The translations under genes were made by a program, and so were the position numbers. A model generated the notes under the pieces. That model worked only from the letters and a program-made list of their open reading frames with translations, ran no database searches and was not told where the DNA came from. Positions 43,165-54,466 of a DNA stretch of 64,000 bases are shown here, piece after piece (the stretch's first letter is position 1; each line of letters opens with the position of its first letter). The DNA comes from Palsa-504 sp963790065 (GTDB lineage Bacteria > Actinomycetota > Actinomycetes > Streptosporangiales > Streptosporangiaceae): positions 372,001-436,000 of the forward strand of contig CAWBNK010000001.1 of assembly GCA_963790065.1 (NCBI GenBank). The letters are read 5' to 3'.

Positions 43165-43805
43165 TCGATGTGACCGAGCAGGTCAGCGCGGTCCGTCGCG
43201 AGGTGGGCGGCCGGGTGCTTGAGGCTGGCCAGGCCCGGGTGGTCACGGTGTCCCGCAGCTACCCGGCCGAGCTCGCCGACGTCTGGGACGCCTGCACCAA
43301 TCCCGAACGCATCCCGCGCTGGTTCCTGCCGGTGAGCGGGGAGCTGAAGGAGGGCGGCCGGTATCAGCTAGAGGGCAACGCGGGCGGCACCATCACCCGT
43401 TGCGACCCGCCACACGGCTTCGACGCGACCTGGGAGATGGGCGGCGATATCAGCTGGATCGAGCTGCGGCTGGCTGACGAGGGCAACGGCCGGACCGGAT
43501 TCCTGCTAGACCATATCGCGCATGTGGACGACGAGCGGTGGGCGCAGTTCGGCCCCGGTGCGGTCGGGGTGGGCTGGGACGGCGCGCTGATCGGCCTGTA
43601 CCTGCACCTGACCACCCGGCAGGCGGTGGACCCGGCCAAGGCGGCCGGGTGGCCCGGGTCCGAAGAGGGGCGCCGGTTCCTGACCGCCTGCAGCGATGCC
43701 TGGTATGAGGCGAGTGTGGCCGCCGGCACCGGCCCAGCCGAGGCCCGGGCTGCCGCCGACCGCACCACGGCGTTCTACACCGGCACGCCCGAGCCCGGCG
43801 CCTGA
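43161..43805 (+). CDS. SRPBCC (AHA1-like) domain protein
   Basis: 214 residues. RSYPAELADVWDACTNPERIPRWFLPVSGELKEGGRYQLEG opens the Bet v1-like fold, and GFDATWEMGGDISWIELRLADE continues it. The C-terminal 60 residues, RFLTACSDAWYEASVAAG, form an extra helical segment. It probably binds a hydrophobic ligand; cotranscribed with ArsR. Confidence 0.85.
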   Translation: MIDVTEQVSAVRREVGGRVLEAGQARVVTVSRSYPAELADVWDACTNPERIPRWFLPVSGELKEGGRYQLEGNAGGTITRCDPPHGFDATWEMGGDISWIELRLADEGNGRTGFLLDHIAHVDDERWAQFGPGAVGVGWDGALIGLYLHLTTRQAVDPAKAAGWPGSEEGRRFLTACSDAWYEASVAAGTGPAEARAAADRTTAFYTGTPEPGA

Positions 43806-43871
43806 GCCGACCCGCAGGCTGACGCGCCCGGGGCTCCGGTTTCCTGGCGGCCTATCCCCCAAAAGAAATAA

Positions 43872-43893
43872 GGAGAGAGGGCCCCATCTCTCC
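43872..43893 (+). terminator. Hairpin after the SRPBCC gene
   Basis: GGAGAGA (43872-43878) pairs with TCTCTCC (43887-43893) around GGGCCCCA. It is AT-richer than the surroundings, preceded by AAAAGAAATAA and followed by ACTTTC, between the SRPBCC stop and the helR control region. Confidence 0.5.
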
Positions 43894-43916
43894 ACTTTCA
43901 ATCTATAGCGCACCCG

Positions 43917-43935
43917 GGGGCTTGCGGCAAGACCC
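43917..43935 (+). promoter_or_regulatory. Rifamycin-associated element (RAE)
   Basis: GGGGCTTGCGGCAAGACCC matches the published RAE consensus (GGGGCTTGCGGCAAGGCCC, as recalled) at 18 of 19 positions. RAEs sit upstream of rifamycin-resistance genes in actinomycetes and confer induction by the drug. This one lies 82 bp before the helR start. The identity of the protein or mechanism acting at RAEs is outside the sequence evidence. Confidence 0.85.
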
Positions 43936-44016
43936 GGGTCGTGCCGCAGAATAGCTGGCCGGGGCCAGAATCTACGGAAACGGGGGTCACGAAGTGCGTG
44001 ATGCGGAGCTGATGAC

Positions 44017-46170
44017 GTGAACGCCATGATGGCCAGCGCGTTCGACCTTCCCGCCCGCCTCGCCGCCAAAGCCGACCCGGCGCTGATCACCGCCGACGAG
44101 CGGCACTTCGCTGCCATCGCGGAGAGCCTCGAGCAGTCGATCGCCGAACTTGCCGGGCGGCTCGCCGCCGAGCGCAAGGCGCCCGGCGGCATAGGCCAGG
44201 CGGCGATGGACCGCGACATGGAGGTCCACCGGCTGTCCGCGCGGCTGCGGCTGTTGCGCCGCTTCGGCCTCGACCTGTGCCTCGGACGCATGGTCGGTGC
44301 GGACGACCCCGAGCCCGTCTACGTCGGACGGCTCGGCCTCACGGACAGCCAGGGGCACCGGCTGCTGGTCGACTGGCGCTCCCCCGTGGCCGAGCCGTTC
44401 TTCGGGGCGACCCACGCCAACCCGATGGGCCTGGCCAGCCGACGCAGGTACCGCTGGACCCGCGGCCGGGTCAGCGACTACTGGGACGAGGTGTTCACCC
44501 CAGACGGGCTGGAAGGGCACGCCGCGCTCGACGACCAGTCCGCCTTCATCGCCAGCCTGGGCAGCAGCCGGTCGGCACGGATGCGCGACGTGCTCGGCAC
44601 CATCGCAGCCGACCAGGACGCCATCATCCGGGCGGGATCCCGCGGCGCTCTCGTCGTCGACGGCGGCCCGGGTACCGGGAAGACCGTCGTCGCCCTGCAC
44701 CGCGCCGCCTACCTGCTCTACTCTGATCCTCGTCTCGGTCACCGCCGGGGCGGCGTGCTGTTCGTCGGACCGCACCAGCCCTACCTGGCCTACGTCTCCG
44801 ACGTCCTGCCTAGCCTCGGCGAGGAGGGCGTGCAGACCTGCACCCTGCGGGACCTCCTCCCCGAGGGAGCCACGGCAGCGACCGAGACCGACCCGGAGGT
44901 GGCCCGGCTGAAGTCGTCCGCGGACATGGTGAAGGCGATCGAGCCGGCCGTCCGGTTCTACGAGCGGCCGCCCCTCAAGCCCATGACGGTCGAGACCCCG
45001 TGGAAGAACATCTGGCTGAGCGTCGACGACTGGGCCGAGGCGTTCGACGCGCCAGAACCCGGTACCCCGCACAACCAGGCGCGCGGCCAGATCTGGGATG
45101 AGCTGATCGCGATCCTGATGGACAAGCACGACGGCGACGCCCCGGAGCACCTGCTTCGCAGGTCGCTGATGCAGAACGAGGAGCTGCGTACGACCTTCAG
45201 CCGGGCGTGGCCGCTGCTAGATGCCGTCGATCTCGTCGGCGACCTGTGGTCGGTACCCGCCTACCTGCGCAAATGCGCTCCGTGGCTCAGCCCCGAGGAG
45301 GTCCGGCGGCTGCAGCGCCGGGACCCCCAGGCGTGGACGGTGTCCGACCTGCCGCTGCTGGACGCGGCGCGGCAGCGGCTCGGCGACCCGGAGGCGTCGC
45401 GGCGTGAGCGCCAGCGCCAAGCGGCCGTCGCCGCCGAACGCGAGCAGATGGCCCAGGTTCTCGACAGCCTGATCGAGGTCGCGGACGACGAATACGGTAC
45501 CGGTCTGGTGACGATGCTGCGCGGCGAGGACTTCCACGACGCCCTGGTCAACGAGGCCGCGCTGCCCAGTGCCGACCCCGATGTGCTGGCCGGACCGTTC
45601 GCGCACGTCGTCGTGGACGAGGCTCAGGAACTGACCGACGCGGAGTGGCAGATGCTGCTGCTGCGCTGTCCGCCCCGGAGCTTCACCATCGTCGGGGACC
45701 GGGCCCAGGCCAGGCACGGGTTTACGGAGTCGTGGCGGGAACGGCTCGAGCGGGTCGGGTTCGACCAGATCAGCCTGGCCTCGCTGAGCATTAACTACCG
45801 GACGCCGGAAGAGGTCATGGCGGAAGCCGAGCCGGTCATCCGGGCCGTGCTCCCGGACGCCAACGTGCCGGTCTCCATCCGTAGCAGCGGCATTCCCGTC
45901 GTGCACGGACCTGCTACGGATCTGGGCTCGATCCTCGAAGCGTGGCTCGCCGAGCATGCCGACGGCGTGGCCTGCGTCATCGGCGACCCCACGTTCCAGG
46001 CGACGTCCCGCGTCCGGTCGCTGACCCCGGAACTGTCCAAGGGGCTCGAGTTTGACCTGGTGATCCTGGTCGACCCGGAAACGTTCGGCACGGGCATCGA
46101 GGGGGCGGTCGACCGCTACGTCGCGATGACCCGGGCGACCCGGCAACTGGTCATCCTCACTAGCTCCTGA
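44017..46170 (+). CDS. helR: RNA polymerase-protecting helicase-like ATPase HelR/HelD family
   Basis: 717 residues. SF1 helicase marks are the Walker A motif DGGPGTGKT (about 215-223), VVVDEAQELTDAEWQML (motif II), ISLASLSINYRTPEEVM (motif IV region) and LSKGLEFDLVILVDPE plus RYVAMTRATRQLVIL near the end. The N-terminal helical arm (residues 20-90) fits the HelD secondary-channel arm. HelD-family proteins remove RNA polymerase from DNA; the HelR branch also displaces rifamycins. The upstream RAE strongly supports the HelR assignment. Confidence 0.9.
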   Translation: MNAMMASAFDLPARLAAKADPALITADERHFAAIAESLEQSIAELAGRLAAERKAPGGIGQAAMDRDMEVHRLSARLRLLRRFGLDLCLGRMVGADDPEPVYVGRLGLTDSQGHRLLVDWRSPVAEPFFGATHANPMGLASRRRYRWTRGRVSDYWDEVFTPDGLEGHAALDDQSAFIASLGSSRSARMRDVLGTIAADQDAIIRAGSRGALVVDGGPGTGKTVVALHRAAYLLYSDPRLGHRRGGVLFVGPHQPYLAYVSDVLPSLGEEGVQTCTLRDLLPEGATAATETDPEVARLKSSADMVKAIEPAVRFYERPPLKPMTVETPWKNIWLSVDDWAEAFDAPEPGTPHNQARGQIWDELIAILMDKHDGDAPEHLLRRSLMQNEELRTTFSRAWPLLDAVDLVGDLWSVPAYLRKCAPWLSPEEVRRLQRRDPQAWTVSDLPLLDAARQRLGDPEASRRERQRQAAVAAEREQMAQVLDSLIEVADDEYGTGLVTMLRGEDFHDALVNEAALPSADPDVLAGPFAHVVVDEAQELTDAEWQMLLLRCPPRSFTIVGDRAQARHGFTESWRERLERVGFDQISLASLSINYRTPEEVMAEAEPVIRAVLPDANVPVSIRSSGIPVVHGPATDLGSILEAWLAEHADGVACVIGDPTFQATSRVRSLTPELSKGLEFDLVILVDPETFGTGIEGAVDRYVAMTRATRQLVILTSS

Positions 46171-46265
46171 CGCCGGCCCATCCGGCCGCCCGGCTGAGGC
46201 CCTCAGGGCTTGATCCGCGGACCTGGCCGGCTGAACGCTGAGAACAGCCGCTATCTTGGCTCCTT

Positions 46266-46727
46266 ATGAGTGCCGAAACACCGCCCGTCCACGAACTGCA
46301 CCTCATCGTCGGGTTCGACGGCTCCCCCGCTGCCATGCGGGCGCTCGATGCCGCGGTCCGCCTGCTGAGCGTCCGGCCGCCGGCCCGGGTCTCGGTGGCC
46401 TGGGTGGCTCACCTGACCAGCACGGTGGAACTGTCAGCCGACGCCGTGGCCATCGTGGAAAACGACTTCGACCAGGTCGCCCAGGAGCTTCGGGCGGCGG
46501 TCGCCGAACGGCTGGGCGACAGCGGCATCCCCTGGGACTTCCACTGGCGCCAGGGCCTGATCGCCCAGGAGCTGATCGTAATGGCCGAGTCGGCGCAGGC
46601 CGCCCGGCCTGACGATGTGGTCGTCATCCTGGTCGGGAGCTCGTCAAGCCTGATGCATCGCATGGTCGGCTCGGTCGCGGTCAACCTGGCCCGTCACTCA
46701 CCGGTGCCCATCATAGTCGTGCCGTAA
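46266..46727 (+). CDS. Universal stress protein (UspA) family
   Basis: 153 residues. LHLIVGFDGSPAAMRALDAAVRLL is the opening strand-helix, and the C-terminus LVGSSSSLMHRMVGSVAVNLARHSPVPIIVVP replaces the classic G-x2-G-x9-G(S/T) ATP motif with G-SSSS-x8-GS. So nucleotide binding may be altered. A general stress role is likely. Its last 17 bp overlap the convergent kinase-like gene. Confidence 0.85.
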   Translation: MSAETPPVHELHLIVGFDGSPAAMRALDAAVRLLSVRPPARVSVAWVAHLTSTVELSADAVAIVENDFDQVAQELRAAVAERLGDSGIPWDFHWRQGLIAQELIVMAESAQAARPDDVVVILVGSSSSLMHRMVGSVAVNLARHSPVPIIVVP

Positions 46728-47394
46728 CGCCCTGCGATGCCGCGGCGTGGGCAAGGGCGGCAGCCACGATCAGCTCGATAACGGTGTCCAGCGGCATCGC
46801 GGTGGAGTCGATCACCAGGTGGTACAGGGCAGGGTCGGCGGGGTCAGTGCGGTACAGGCGGCGCACGTAGGCGGTACGGGCCTTGTCGGCCACACGCAGG
46901 CGCTCCCGCGCCTGCTCCTCGCTGATGCCTTCGACCACGGCGCCCTGGGCGACGCGGCGTTCGGGCGGGCCGTCCAGCCGGACGTGGTAGCCGCGGTCCT
47001 TGCCGAGCACGACGGCCGCCGCCCGGCCCAGGATCACCCCGCCGCCTCCCGCCAGCAGGCGCTGGATCCCGGTCTCGCCGTGGCCGCGCAGGTGCCTGTC
47101 CTGATGGTGGGTGGGCAGCGGCGACTGAGTGGGCCCGGTCGGCATCGCCTCGGTGAACGCGGCGAGCAGCCGGTGGACCGGGGTGGCCTTGATTTCCTCC
47201 TCAGTGAGCTGCTCATCGCAGGGCCCCGGCTCGGCTGGGTGCCCCTCTGAGGTGGTGACCCGCTGCAGGAAGGGCAGGCCGAGCCGCTCGGCCAGTGCCG
47301 GGGCGACGACGCTGCCGCCCGCGCCGTAGGACGCCGACACGGTTATCAGCGAGACGGCCGGGCCGGCCAGGTCGCCGGAGCGGTCAGATGTCAC
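46711..47394 (-). CDS. Cytidylate-kinase-like family protein
   Basis: 227 residues with the kinase-like opening LITVSASYGAGGSVVAPALAERLGLPFLQR, where S-A-S-Y-G-A-G-G fits the P-loop-like region of AAK6/cytidylate-kinase-like proteins. GGGGVILGRAAAVVL and PERRVAQGAVVEGISEEQARERL-VADKARTAYVRRLYRTDPAD resemble the lid and DxxR region. No true GxxGxGKS is present, so the activity is uncertain. It follows the MFS gene by 45 bp on the same strand. Confidence 0.75.
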   Translation of the reverse strand: MTSDRSGDLAGPAVSLITVSASYGAGGSVVAPALAERLGLPFLQRVTTSEGHPAEPGPCDEQLTEEEIKATPVHRLLAAFTEAMPTGPTQSPLPTHHQDRHLRGHGETGIQRLLAGGGGVILGRAAAVVLGKDRGYHVRLDGPPERRVAQGAVVEGISEEQARERLRVADKARTAYVRRLYRTDPADPALYHLVIDSTAMPLDTVIELIVAAALAHAAASQGVTARL

Positions 47395-47439
47395 GGGCGT
47401 TCATCTCCTCTTGGTCATGTGGCAGGTCACGCAGCAGGG

Positions 47440-48930
47440 TTACCCGGCGGGCGGGCCGGTGGGTGCCAGCGTGCCCGACGGCAGCACCAGCGCGCATACG
47501 ATCGCGGAGCCGGCCAGGATCCCGGCCGAGACCCAGAACCCCACGACGTAGCTGTGCACCGCCGCCTGGGCCAGGACCAGCCGGCTCGGCCCGCCGTGGG
47601 CCAGCACGTAGCTGGTCAGGGCGCTGGCGGCGATGGTATTCAGCAGCGCGGTCCCGATAGACCCGCCGACCTGCTGGTTGGTGTTGACCAGGGCCGAGGC
47701 GACGCCCGCGTCCGCGGCGCTGGCGCCGTAGGTCGCGGTGTTCAGCGCGCAGCCGAATACCGTGCCCAGGCCGACCCCGGTCAGCAGCAGGGCGGGCAGG
47801 ATCTGGCCCGGATAGCTGGTGTGCAGACCCAGCTGGGTAGCCAGGACGACCAGACCGCCGGCCGCGAAGGTAAGGCCGGCCGGGATCAGCGGCCGGGGCC
47901 CGAACCGCGGCATCAGCACCCCGCTGCAGGTGGTGGAGGCGGCGACGATCCCCGCAATCATCGGCAGGAAGGCCAGCCCCGACGTGACCGGCGAGTAGCC
48001 CAGGGTCAGCTGCAGGTAGTAGGTCAGGAACAGGAAGATCCCGAACACGCCGATGGCGGACAGACCGATGGCCAGGTACGCGCCGCCGCGGAAGCGGTTC
48101 ACCGGGATCCGCAGGGGCAGCAGCGGATGCTGGACTCTCCGCTCGACCAGCACGAACGCGGCCAGCAGGACCACCCCGGCCACCAGCAGCACATCGGTCG
48201 TGACCGCACCCCAGCCCTTGGTGTCGGCCTCGGACAGCCCGTAGACCAGCGCCACCAGCCCGGCCGCCACCAGGACAGTGCCCGGCCAGTCGATGTGTAC
48301 GTCCGGATCACGAGGCTGCGCGGCCAGCAGCCGCACCGCGCCCGCGACCGCGACCACGGCCAGGGCAACGTTGACGTACAGGCACCACCGCCAGGACAGG
48401 TACTCGGTCAGCACCCCGCCCAGCAGCAGCCCCACCGCCCCGCCCGCCCCGGCAATGGCGCCGTAGACGCCGAACGCCTTGCCGCGTTCGGCCGGGTCGG
48501 TGAACGTCGTGGTCAGCGTGGACAGCGCGGCCGGGGCCAGCATCGCGCCGAATGCCCCTTGCGCCCCGCGCCCGATCACCAGCATCGCGAAGCTGGTCGA
48601 CGCGCCGCCCAGCGCCGACGCCGCCGCGAACCCCACCAGGCCGATGATCAGCATCCGCCGCCGGCCGACCAGATCAGAGAGCCGCCCGCCGAGCAGCAGT
48701 AGCCCGCCGAAGGCCAGCGAGTACGCCGTCACCACCCACTGCCGGTCGGCGTTGGAGAACCCCAGCGAGCGCTGGGCCGAGGGCAGCGCGATGTTCACGA
48801 TCGTGGCGTCCAGCACCACCATCAGCTGGGCCAGCCCGACCACGCCCAGGATCCACCAGCGCCTAGCAGACGCCGCGGCCACGTCGGCCGCCCGGGCCTG
48901 CTCTGAAACCGCGACCGCGGGTTCGCTCAT
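47440..48930 (-). CDS. DHA2-family MFS exporter
   Basis: 496 residues with 14 TM segments. LMVVLDATIVNIALPSAQRSL (TM1), GGRLSDLVGRRRMLIIGL (motif A), RGAQGAFGAMLAPAALSTLTTTF and VNTNQQVGGSIGTALLNTIA are diagnostic. The N-terminal tail is Ala-rich. The substrate is unknown. It appears to head an operon with the cytidylate-kinase-like gene, and it is the third DHA2 exporter in the window. Confidence 0.9.
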   Translation of the reverse strand: MSEPAVAVSEQARAADVAAASARRWWILGVVGLAQLMVVLDATIVNIALPSAQRSLGFSNADRQWVVTAYSLAFGGLLLLGGRLSDLVGRRRMLIIGLVGFAAASALGGASTSFAMLVIGRGAQGAFGAMLAPAALSTLTTTFTDPAERGKAFGVYGAIAGAGGAVGLLLGGVLTEYLSWRWCLYVNVALAVVAVAGAVRLLAAQPRDPDVHIDWPGTVLVAAGLVALVYGLSEADTKGWGAVTTDVLLVAGVVLLAAFVLVERRVQHPLLPLRIPVNRFRGGAYLAIGLSAIGVFGIFLFLTYYLQLTLGYSPVTSGLAFLPMIAGIVAASTTCSGVLMPRFGPRPLIPAGLTFAAGGLVVLATQLGLHTSYPGQILPALLLTGVGLGTVFGCALNTATYGASAADAGVASALVNTNQQVGGSIGTALLNTIAASALTSYVLAHGGPSRLVLAQAAVHSYVVGFWVSAGILAGSAIVCALVLPSGTLAPTGPPAG

Positions 48931-48999
48931 TGCAGCAGCCTAAGTCCGCCGGTCATGATTCAGGAAGGCGGCCCGGTCACTCCCCCGCCTGCGCCTCGG

Positions 49000-51390
<2,391 letters not shown>

Positions 51391-51765
51391 CGTGTCTCCA
51401 TCTATCAGGTACTTCCCCGTCGGCGCAGCCGCGGCAACGATCCATGTCTACCTGACCGGCGGTATCTGGCCAGCGCACCGTGCCGCCGCTGACGCTGGCT
51501 CAGGGTGATTGAAGCGCTCCTCACCTTCGTCGCGTCACGTCGGCCTGGTCAGGTCGCGTGAGTGGTGCTGTCCATGGCGGTCATGCTAGGCGCGGCCCGG
51601 TGACCGGCGCTTCTTGATTCCTGCTCGGTCTGGATGCGATAGGTCGGATCTCTGCCAGAATCCACCGATCGGCTGAGCATGGCGGGAGGTAGCACCTGCG
51701 ATACTGAGGCTCTGCAAGTCCTTGCTCGGCGCGCTCGCGTCATGACCGCTGGAGAGGCGGGGACC
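51391..51765. other. Divergent intergenic region without recognised gene
   Basis: About 375 bp between the UvrA-like gene and the DHFR-like gene. Short open frames on both strands (for example 51549-51767 minus) have no family resemblance. It must hold both promoters, but no clear boxes were identified. Confidence 0.5.
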
Positions 51766-52314
51766 ATGAGGAAGCTGGTGGAGTCGACCCATGTCTCCCT
51801 CGGCGGGGAGATCGGCGCGCCGCAGGACTGGGCGTTCCCTTACCTGGACGACGAGCACATGCGGTACGCGACGGAGCTGCTGGCCGGGGCTGATGCCCTG
51901 CTGCTCGGCCGGCGGACCTACGAAGGGCTGTCGGCCGCCTACACGGCCATGGCCGCCAACCCGTTCGTCGACCGGATGAACTCCATCCCCAAGTACGTCG
52001 CGTCCAGGACATTGACCGAAGCCAGCTGGAACGCCGCCATCATCCCCGGGGACGTGGCCGGGTTCGTCGCGGACCTCAAGCGCCAGCCGGGCGGGACCAT
52101 CGTGAAGTACGGTAACGGCCCGCTCGATCAGGTCCTCATGGCGAGCAATCTGGTCGATGAGTTCCACCTCCTGCTGACACCAGTGGCAGCAGGGTCGGGC
52201 CAGCACCTGTTCGAGGAGATCCAGGACGCTCCGCACCTGTCGCTAGCGGATGTCAGGCGCTTCGCCAGCGGCGTCCTGATCCTGGTCTACACACCCAAAG
52301 ACCGGCCGGCCTGA
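51766..52314 (+). CDS. Dihydrofolate-reductase-fold (RibD-C) protein
   Basis: 182 residues from the ATG at 51766 with GGAGAGGCGGGG upstream; upstream in-frame starts are low quality. MRKLVESTHVSLGGEI, ADALLLGRRTYEG, KYVASRTLTEASWNAAII and TIVKYGNGPLDQVLMASNLVDEFHLLLTPVAAGSGQHLFE match the DHFR/RibD-C family. These NADPH-binding proteins are common and mostly uncharacterised in actinomycetes. It overlaps the convergent DUF899 gene by 28 bp. Confidence 0.85.
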   Translation: MRKLVESTHVSLGGEIGAPQDWAFPYLDDEHMRYATELLAGADALLLGRRTYEGLSAAYTAMAANPFVDRMNSIPKYVASRTLTEASWNAAIIPGDVAGFVADLKRQPGGTIVKYGNGPLDQVLMASNLVDEFHLLLTPVAAGSGQHLFEEIQDAPHLSLADVRRFASGVLILVYTPKDRPA

Positions 52315-53057
52315 CCGCCGCCTGCGCCGGCCGCCTCGGCGGCATGCCGGCGCATCGGCCCCTGCGCCAGCTCGGGGTGGCCGTATTCGTCGTGCCAGTT
52401 CCACCAGTCATACGGGGCGGTCTGGGGATAGCCCTCGGGCGAGTCCTCCCACGTCTCCTGCCGTCCCAGCGCGGTCATGTCGAGGTAGCTCCAGGTACTG
52501 CCGAGCGCCTCATCGCCGCGGTTGTCGATGAAGTAGGTACGGAACACCCGGTCGCCATCGCGGTAGAACGCGTTGGTGCCGTGCCATTCGTCCACGCCGA
52601 AATCGGCGTCCCAGTCATCGGTGATGGTGTACCAGGGCATCGTCCAGCCCATCCGTGCCTCCAGCCGGGCGATGTCCGGCTGCGAGGCGCGCGAGGCGTA
52701 GGCGAACATGGTGTCCCGCGCGTTCAGGTGCGTGAGATGGGCGATCTGGTCGGCCATCATGGAGCAGCCGTGGCAGGCGTGGTCGGGCCAGCCGATCACG
52801 CCAGGCTCGAAGAAGGCGCGGTAGATGATCAGCTGCCGGCGGCCTGCGAACAGGTCGAGCAGGCTGGCCCGCCCCTCGGGCCCGTCGAACACGTAGTCCT
52901 TCTCCACCGCCAGCCACGGCATCCGGCGGCGCTGTGCCGCCATCGCATCCCGGGCCCGGGTCAGCTCCTTCTCCTGCACGAGCAGCCGCTGGCGTGCCGC
53001 CTCCCATTCCTGCGGCGTGACGACCGGGGGTGTCTTCATCGCTGATCCGCCTTTCAT
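52287..53057 (-). CDS. DUF899-family thioredoxin-like protein
   Basis: 256 residues. VTPQEWEAARQRLLVQEKELTRARDAM and RRRMPWLAVEKDYVFDGPEG are typical, followed by QLIIYRAFFEPGVIGWPDHACHGCSMMADQI with the CHGC motif, LNARDTMFAYASRASQPDI and WTMPWYTITDDWDADFGVDEWHGTNAFYRD. These proteins have a thioredoxin-like fold and unknown function. The first ATG (53057) forms ATGA with ArsR; the internal ATG at 53039 is a stronger match to the family start. Third gene of the SRPBCC-ArsR-DUF899 operon. Confidence 0.85.
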   Translation of the reverse strand: MKGGSAMKTPPVVTPQEWEAARQRLLVQEKELTRARDAMAAQRRRMPWLAVEKDYVFDGPEGRASLLDLFAGRRQLIIYRAFFEPGVIGWPDHACHGCSMMADQIAHLTHLNARDTMFAYASRASQPDIARLEARMGWTMPWYTITDDWDADFGVDEWHGTNAFYRDGDRVFRTYFIDNRGDEALGSTWSYLDMTALGRQETWEDSPEGYPQTAPYDWWNWHDEYGHPELAQGPMRRHAAEAAGAGGGQAGRSLGV

Positions 53058-53425
53058 TGGTTCTGATGGAACGAGGTGCTGGCGGCCTCGCGGGCCGACT
53101 GGTCGAGGTGGTCCCTCAGCGCATCTAGCGGCCCGTCCCAGTCGCGGGCCAGCGCAGCCAGGAACTGCTGTGCTACCCGCATCGGCGCGGAGCGCAGCCG
53201 GTAGCGTACCCGGCGCCGCTCCCCCGGTTCGGCCGTGACCAGGCCGGCCTCGGCCAGCCGGGCCAGGTGCTTGGCAATCGCCTGTCGCGTGATCGGCAGG
53301 CGACCGGCCAGGTCCGTGGCCGTGGCCGGGCCTCCCGCGGCCAGCGCGGCCAGGATGGCCCGGCGGCTCGGGTCGGCCAGGGCAATGAAGACCTGCTCGG
53401 CGAGCGCTTCAATGTCAGGCGGCAT
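53054..53425 (-). CDS. ArsR-family regulator (second ArsR-SRPBCC module)
   Basis: 123 residues: IALADPSRRAILAALAAGGPATATDLAGRLPITRQAIAKHLARLAEAGLV, then ERRRVRYRLRSAPMRVAQQFLAAL. No metal-binding cysteines. Its start overlaps the SRPBCC stop by 11 bp and its stop overlaps the DUF899 ATG, so all three are coupled. The palindromes at 53863-53905 upstream of the operon are its likely sites. Confidence 0.9.
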   Translation of the reverse strand: MPPDIEALAEQVFIALADPSRRAILAALAAGGPATATDLAGRLPITRQAIAKHLARLAEAGLVTAEPGERRRVRYRLRSAPMRVAQQFLAALARDWDGPLDALRDHLDQSAREAASTSFHQNQ

Positions 53426-53861
53426 CGAGGTAGTCGACCAGTTCGCCCAGCTCTTTAGCCCAGCCCTCGGTATTTCCGTCGTACGCCTTGCGGTACGCGT
53501 CCTCGGGCAGCTGCGCGAAGCCGGTCTCGGCCACAGTCAGCCGCGTGCCCGCACCGGCCGGTTCGAGCGTGAACTCGACATAGGTCCGGCGCGGATCATC
53601 CTCAGGCAGCCCGTAGATGCGCCAGGTGAACCCGAAGACCACTGGCTCTTCTACCCGTTCCACCCGCATGTCGGCGGTGAACCCGTCGGTCCACCTCATC
53701 CAGGCCGCACCGCCCGGACGCAGGTCGATCGCGGCCTCGTTGCCGAACCAGGCGCCCAGCCCCTCGGCCGTGGTAAGCGCCGCCCACACCTGGCCCGGCG
53801 GGTGAGCGAGCTCTACGGTCCGCTCGATGCGATCAGGAAAACCCACGAGAGCCTCCAGCAA
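53415..53861 (-). CDS. SRPBCC (AHA1-like) domain protein
   Basis: 148 residues: DRIERTVELAHPPGQVWAALTTAEGLGAWFGNEAAIDLRPGGAAWMRW, VVFGFTWRI and TRLTVAETGFAQLP with the YDGNTEGWAKELGELVDYL C-terminal helix. It is a compact Bet v1-like fold and the first gene of an SRPBCC-ArsR-DUF899 operon. Unlike the 43161 paralogue, it lacks an extra C-terminal segment and precedes its ArsR. Confidence 0.88.
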   Translation of the reverse strand: MLEALVGFPDRIERTVELAHPPGQVWAALTTAEGLGAWFGNEAAIDLRPGGAAWMRWTDGFTADMRVERVEEPVVFGFTWRIYGLPEDDPRRTYVEFTLEPAGAGTRLTVAETGFAQLPEDAYRKAYDGNTEGWAKELGELVDYLDAA

Positions 53862-53862
53862 A

Positions 53863-53905
53863 TAGCAACCAGACAGTTGCTACATTATGGCAACCGAACG
53901 GTTGC
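53863..53905 (-). promoter_or_regulatory. Two ArsR-type palindromes with GCAAC...GTTGC core
   Basis: TAGCAAC-N6-GTTGCTA is perfect at 53863-53882, and GCAAC-N6-GTTGC lies at 53890-53905, centres about 25 bp apart. They start two bases upstream of the SRPBCC start codon and share the half-site CAAC/GTTG. Their sequence differs completely from the ATATAAG operator of the other module. Confidence 0.75.
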
Positions 53906-53951
53906 GTCAACTGCCGGCCGTGACGTCCGCAGCGGCCCGTGGCGGCCAGGC

Positions 53952-54466
53952 TCACATCGGGATCTTGATGCCGTGGCTGACCAGCCAGACGTTGGCCGGC
54001 CATGACGTCTCGTACCCGATGACCATGCCGATCTGTATGAGAAGCCAGTAGGCGGCCGAGTTCGGCATCAGCTGATGCGGGGCCGGGAAGAGCACGAACA
54101 TAAAGATCGCCATCCAGCCGAACAGGCCGACCTCGAAGAAGGTCAGCGAGATGAAATCGGCCTTGGCCGAGGCCTTCAGGCCGTCCTTGAGACCGAGGCC
54201 GCGCATGGGCGCGATGGCGAAGTACTGGAAGACGATGCCGAACGCGAGGGCGAGCACGTAGTCTTCACGGGCGGCCGTCCCCACCGCCAGTAGAACGCGA
54301 GCGCCAGCGGGCCGAAGTACAGCGCGGTGATCGGGAAGACCGCGTTCATCACGCCCATCGGCTGCCGGCGCCCGGCGACGAAGATGTCAAAGGCGATGAC
54401 CGCCGCGCAGCAGAAGCAGGCCGCGAGATAGATCCACACCGCAACCGTCAGCCACGTCGGCGCCAT
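53952..54466 (-). pseudogene. DUF4396-family membrane protein, single-base frameshift
   Basis: The ATG at 54466 encodes TM1 (TVAVWIYLAACFCCAAVIAFDI), VFPITALYFGPLALAFYWRWGR and then leaves the family. The next frame resumes near 54275 with REDYVLALAFGIVFQYFAIAPMRGLG, ISLTFFEVGLFGWMAIFMFVLF and AYWLLIQIGMVIGYETSWPANVWLVSHGI. Length 515 is one base short of 172 codons. The break lies in GGGGACGGCCGCC near 54270-54285. Starts one base before the haemoglobin stop ends. Confidence 0.8.

Noticed and set aside
44017..46170. Long antisense frames under helR and other genes
   Set aside because: High GC leaves many antisense frames open. They show Arg/Pro/Gly-rich shadow composition with no family motif.
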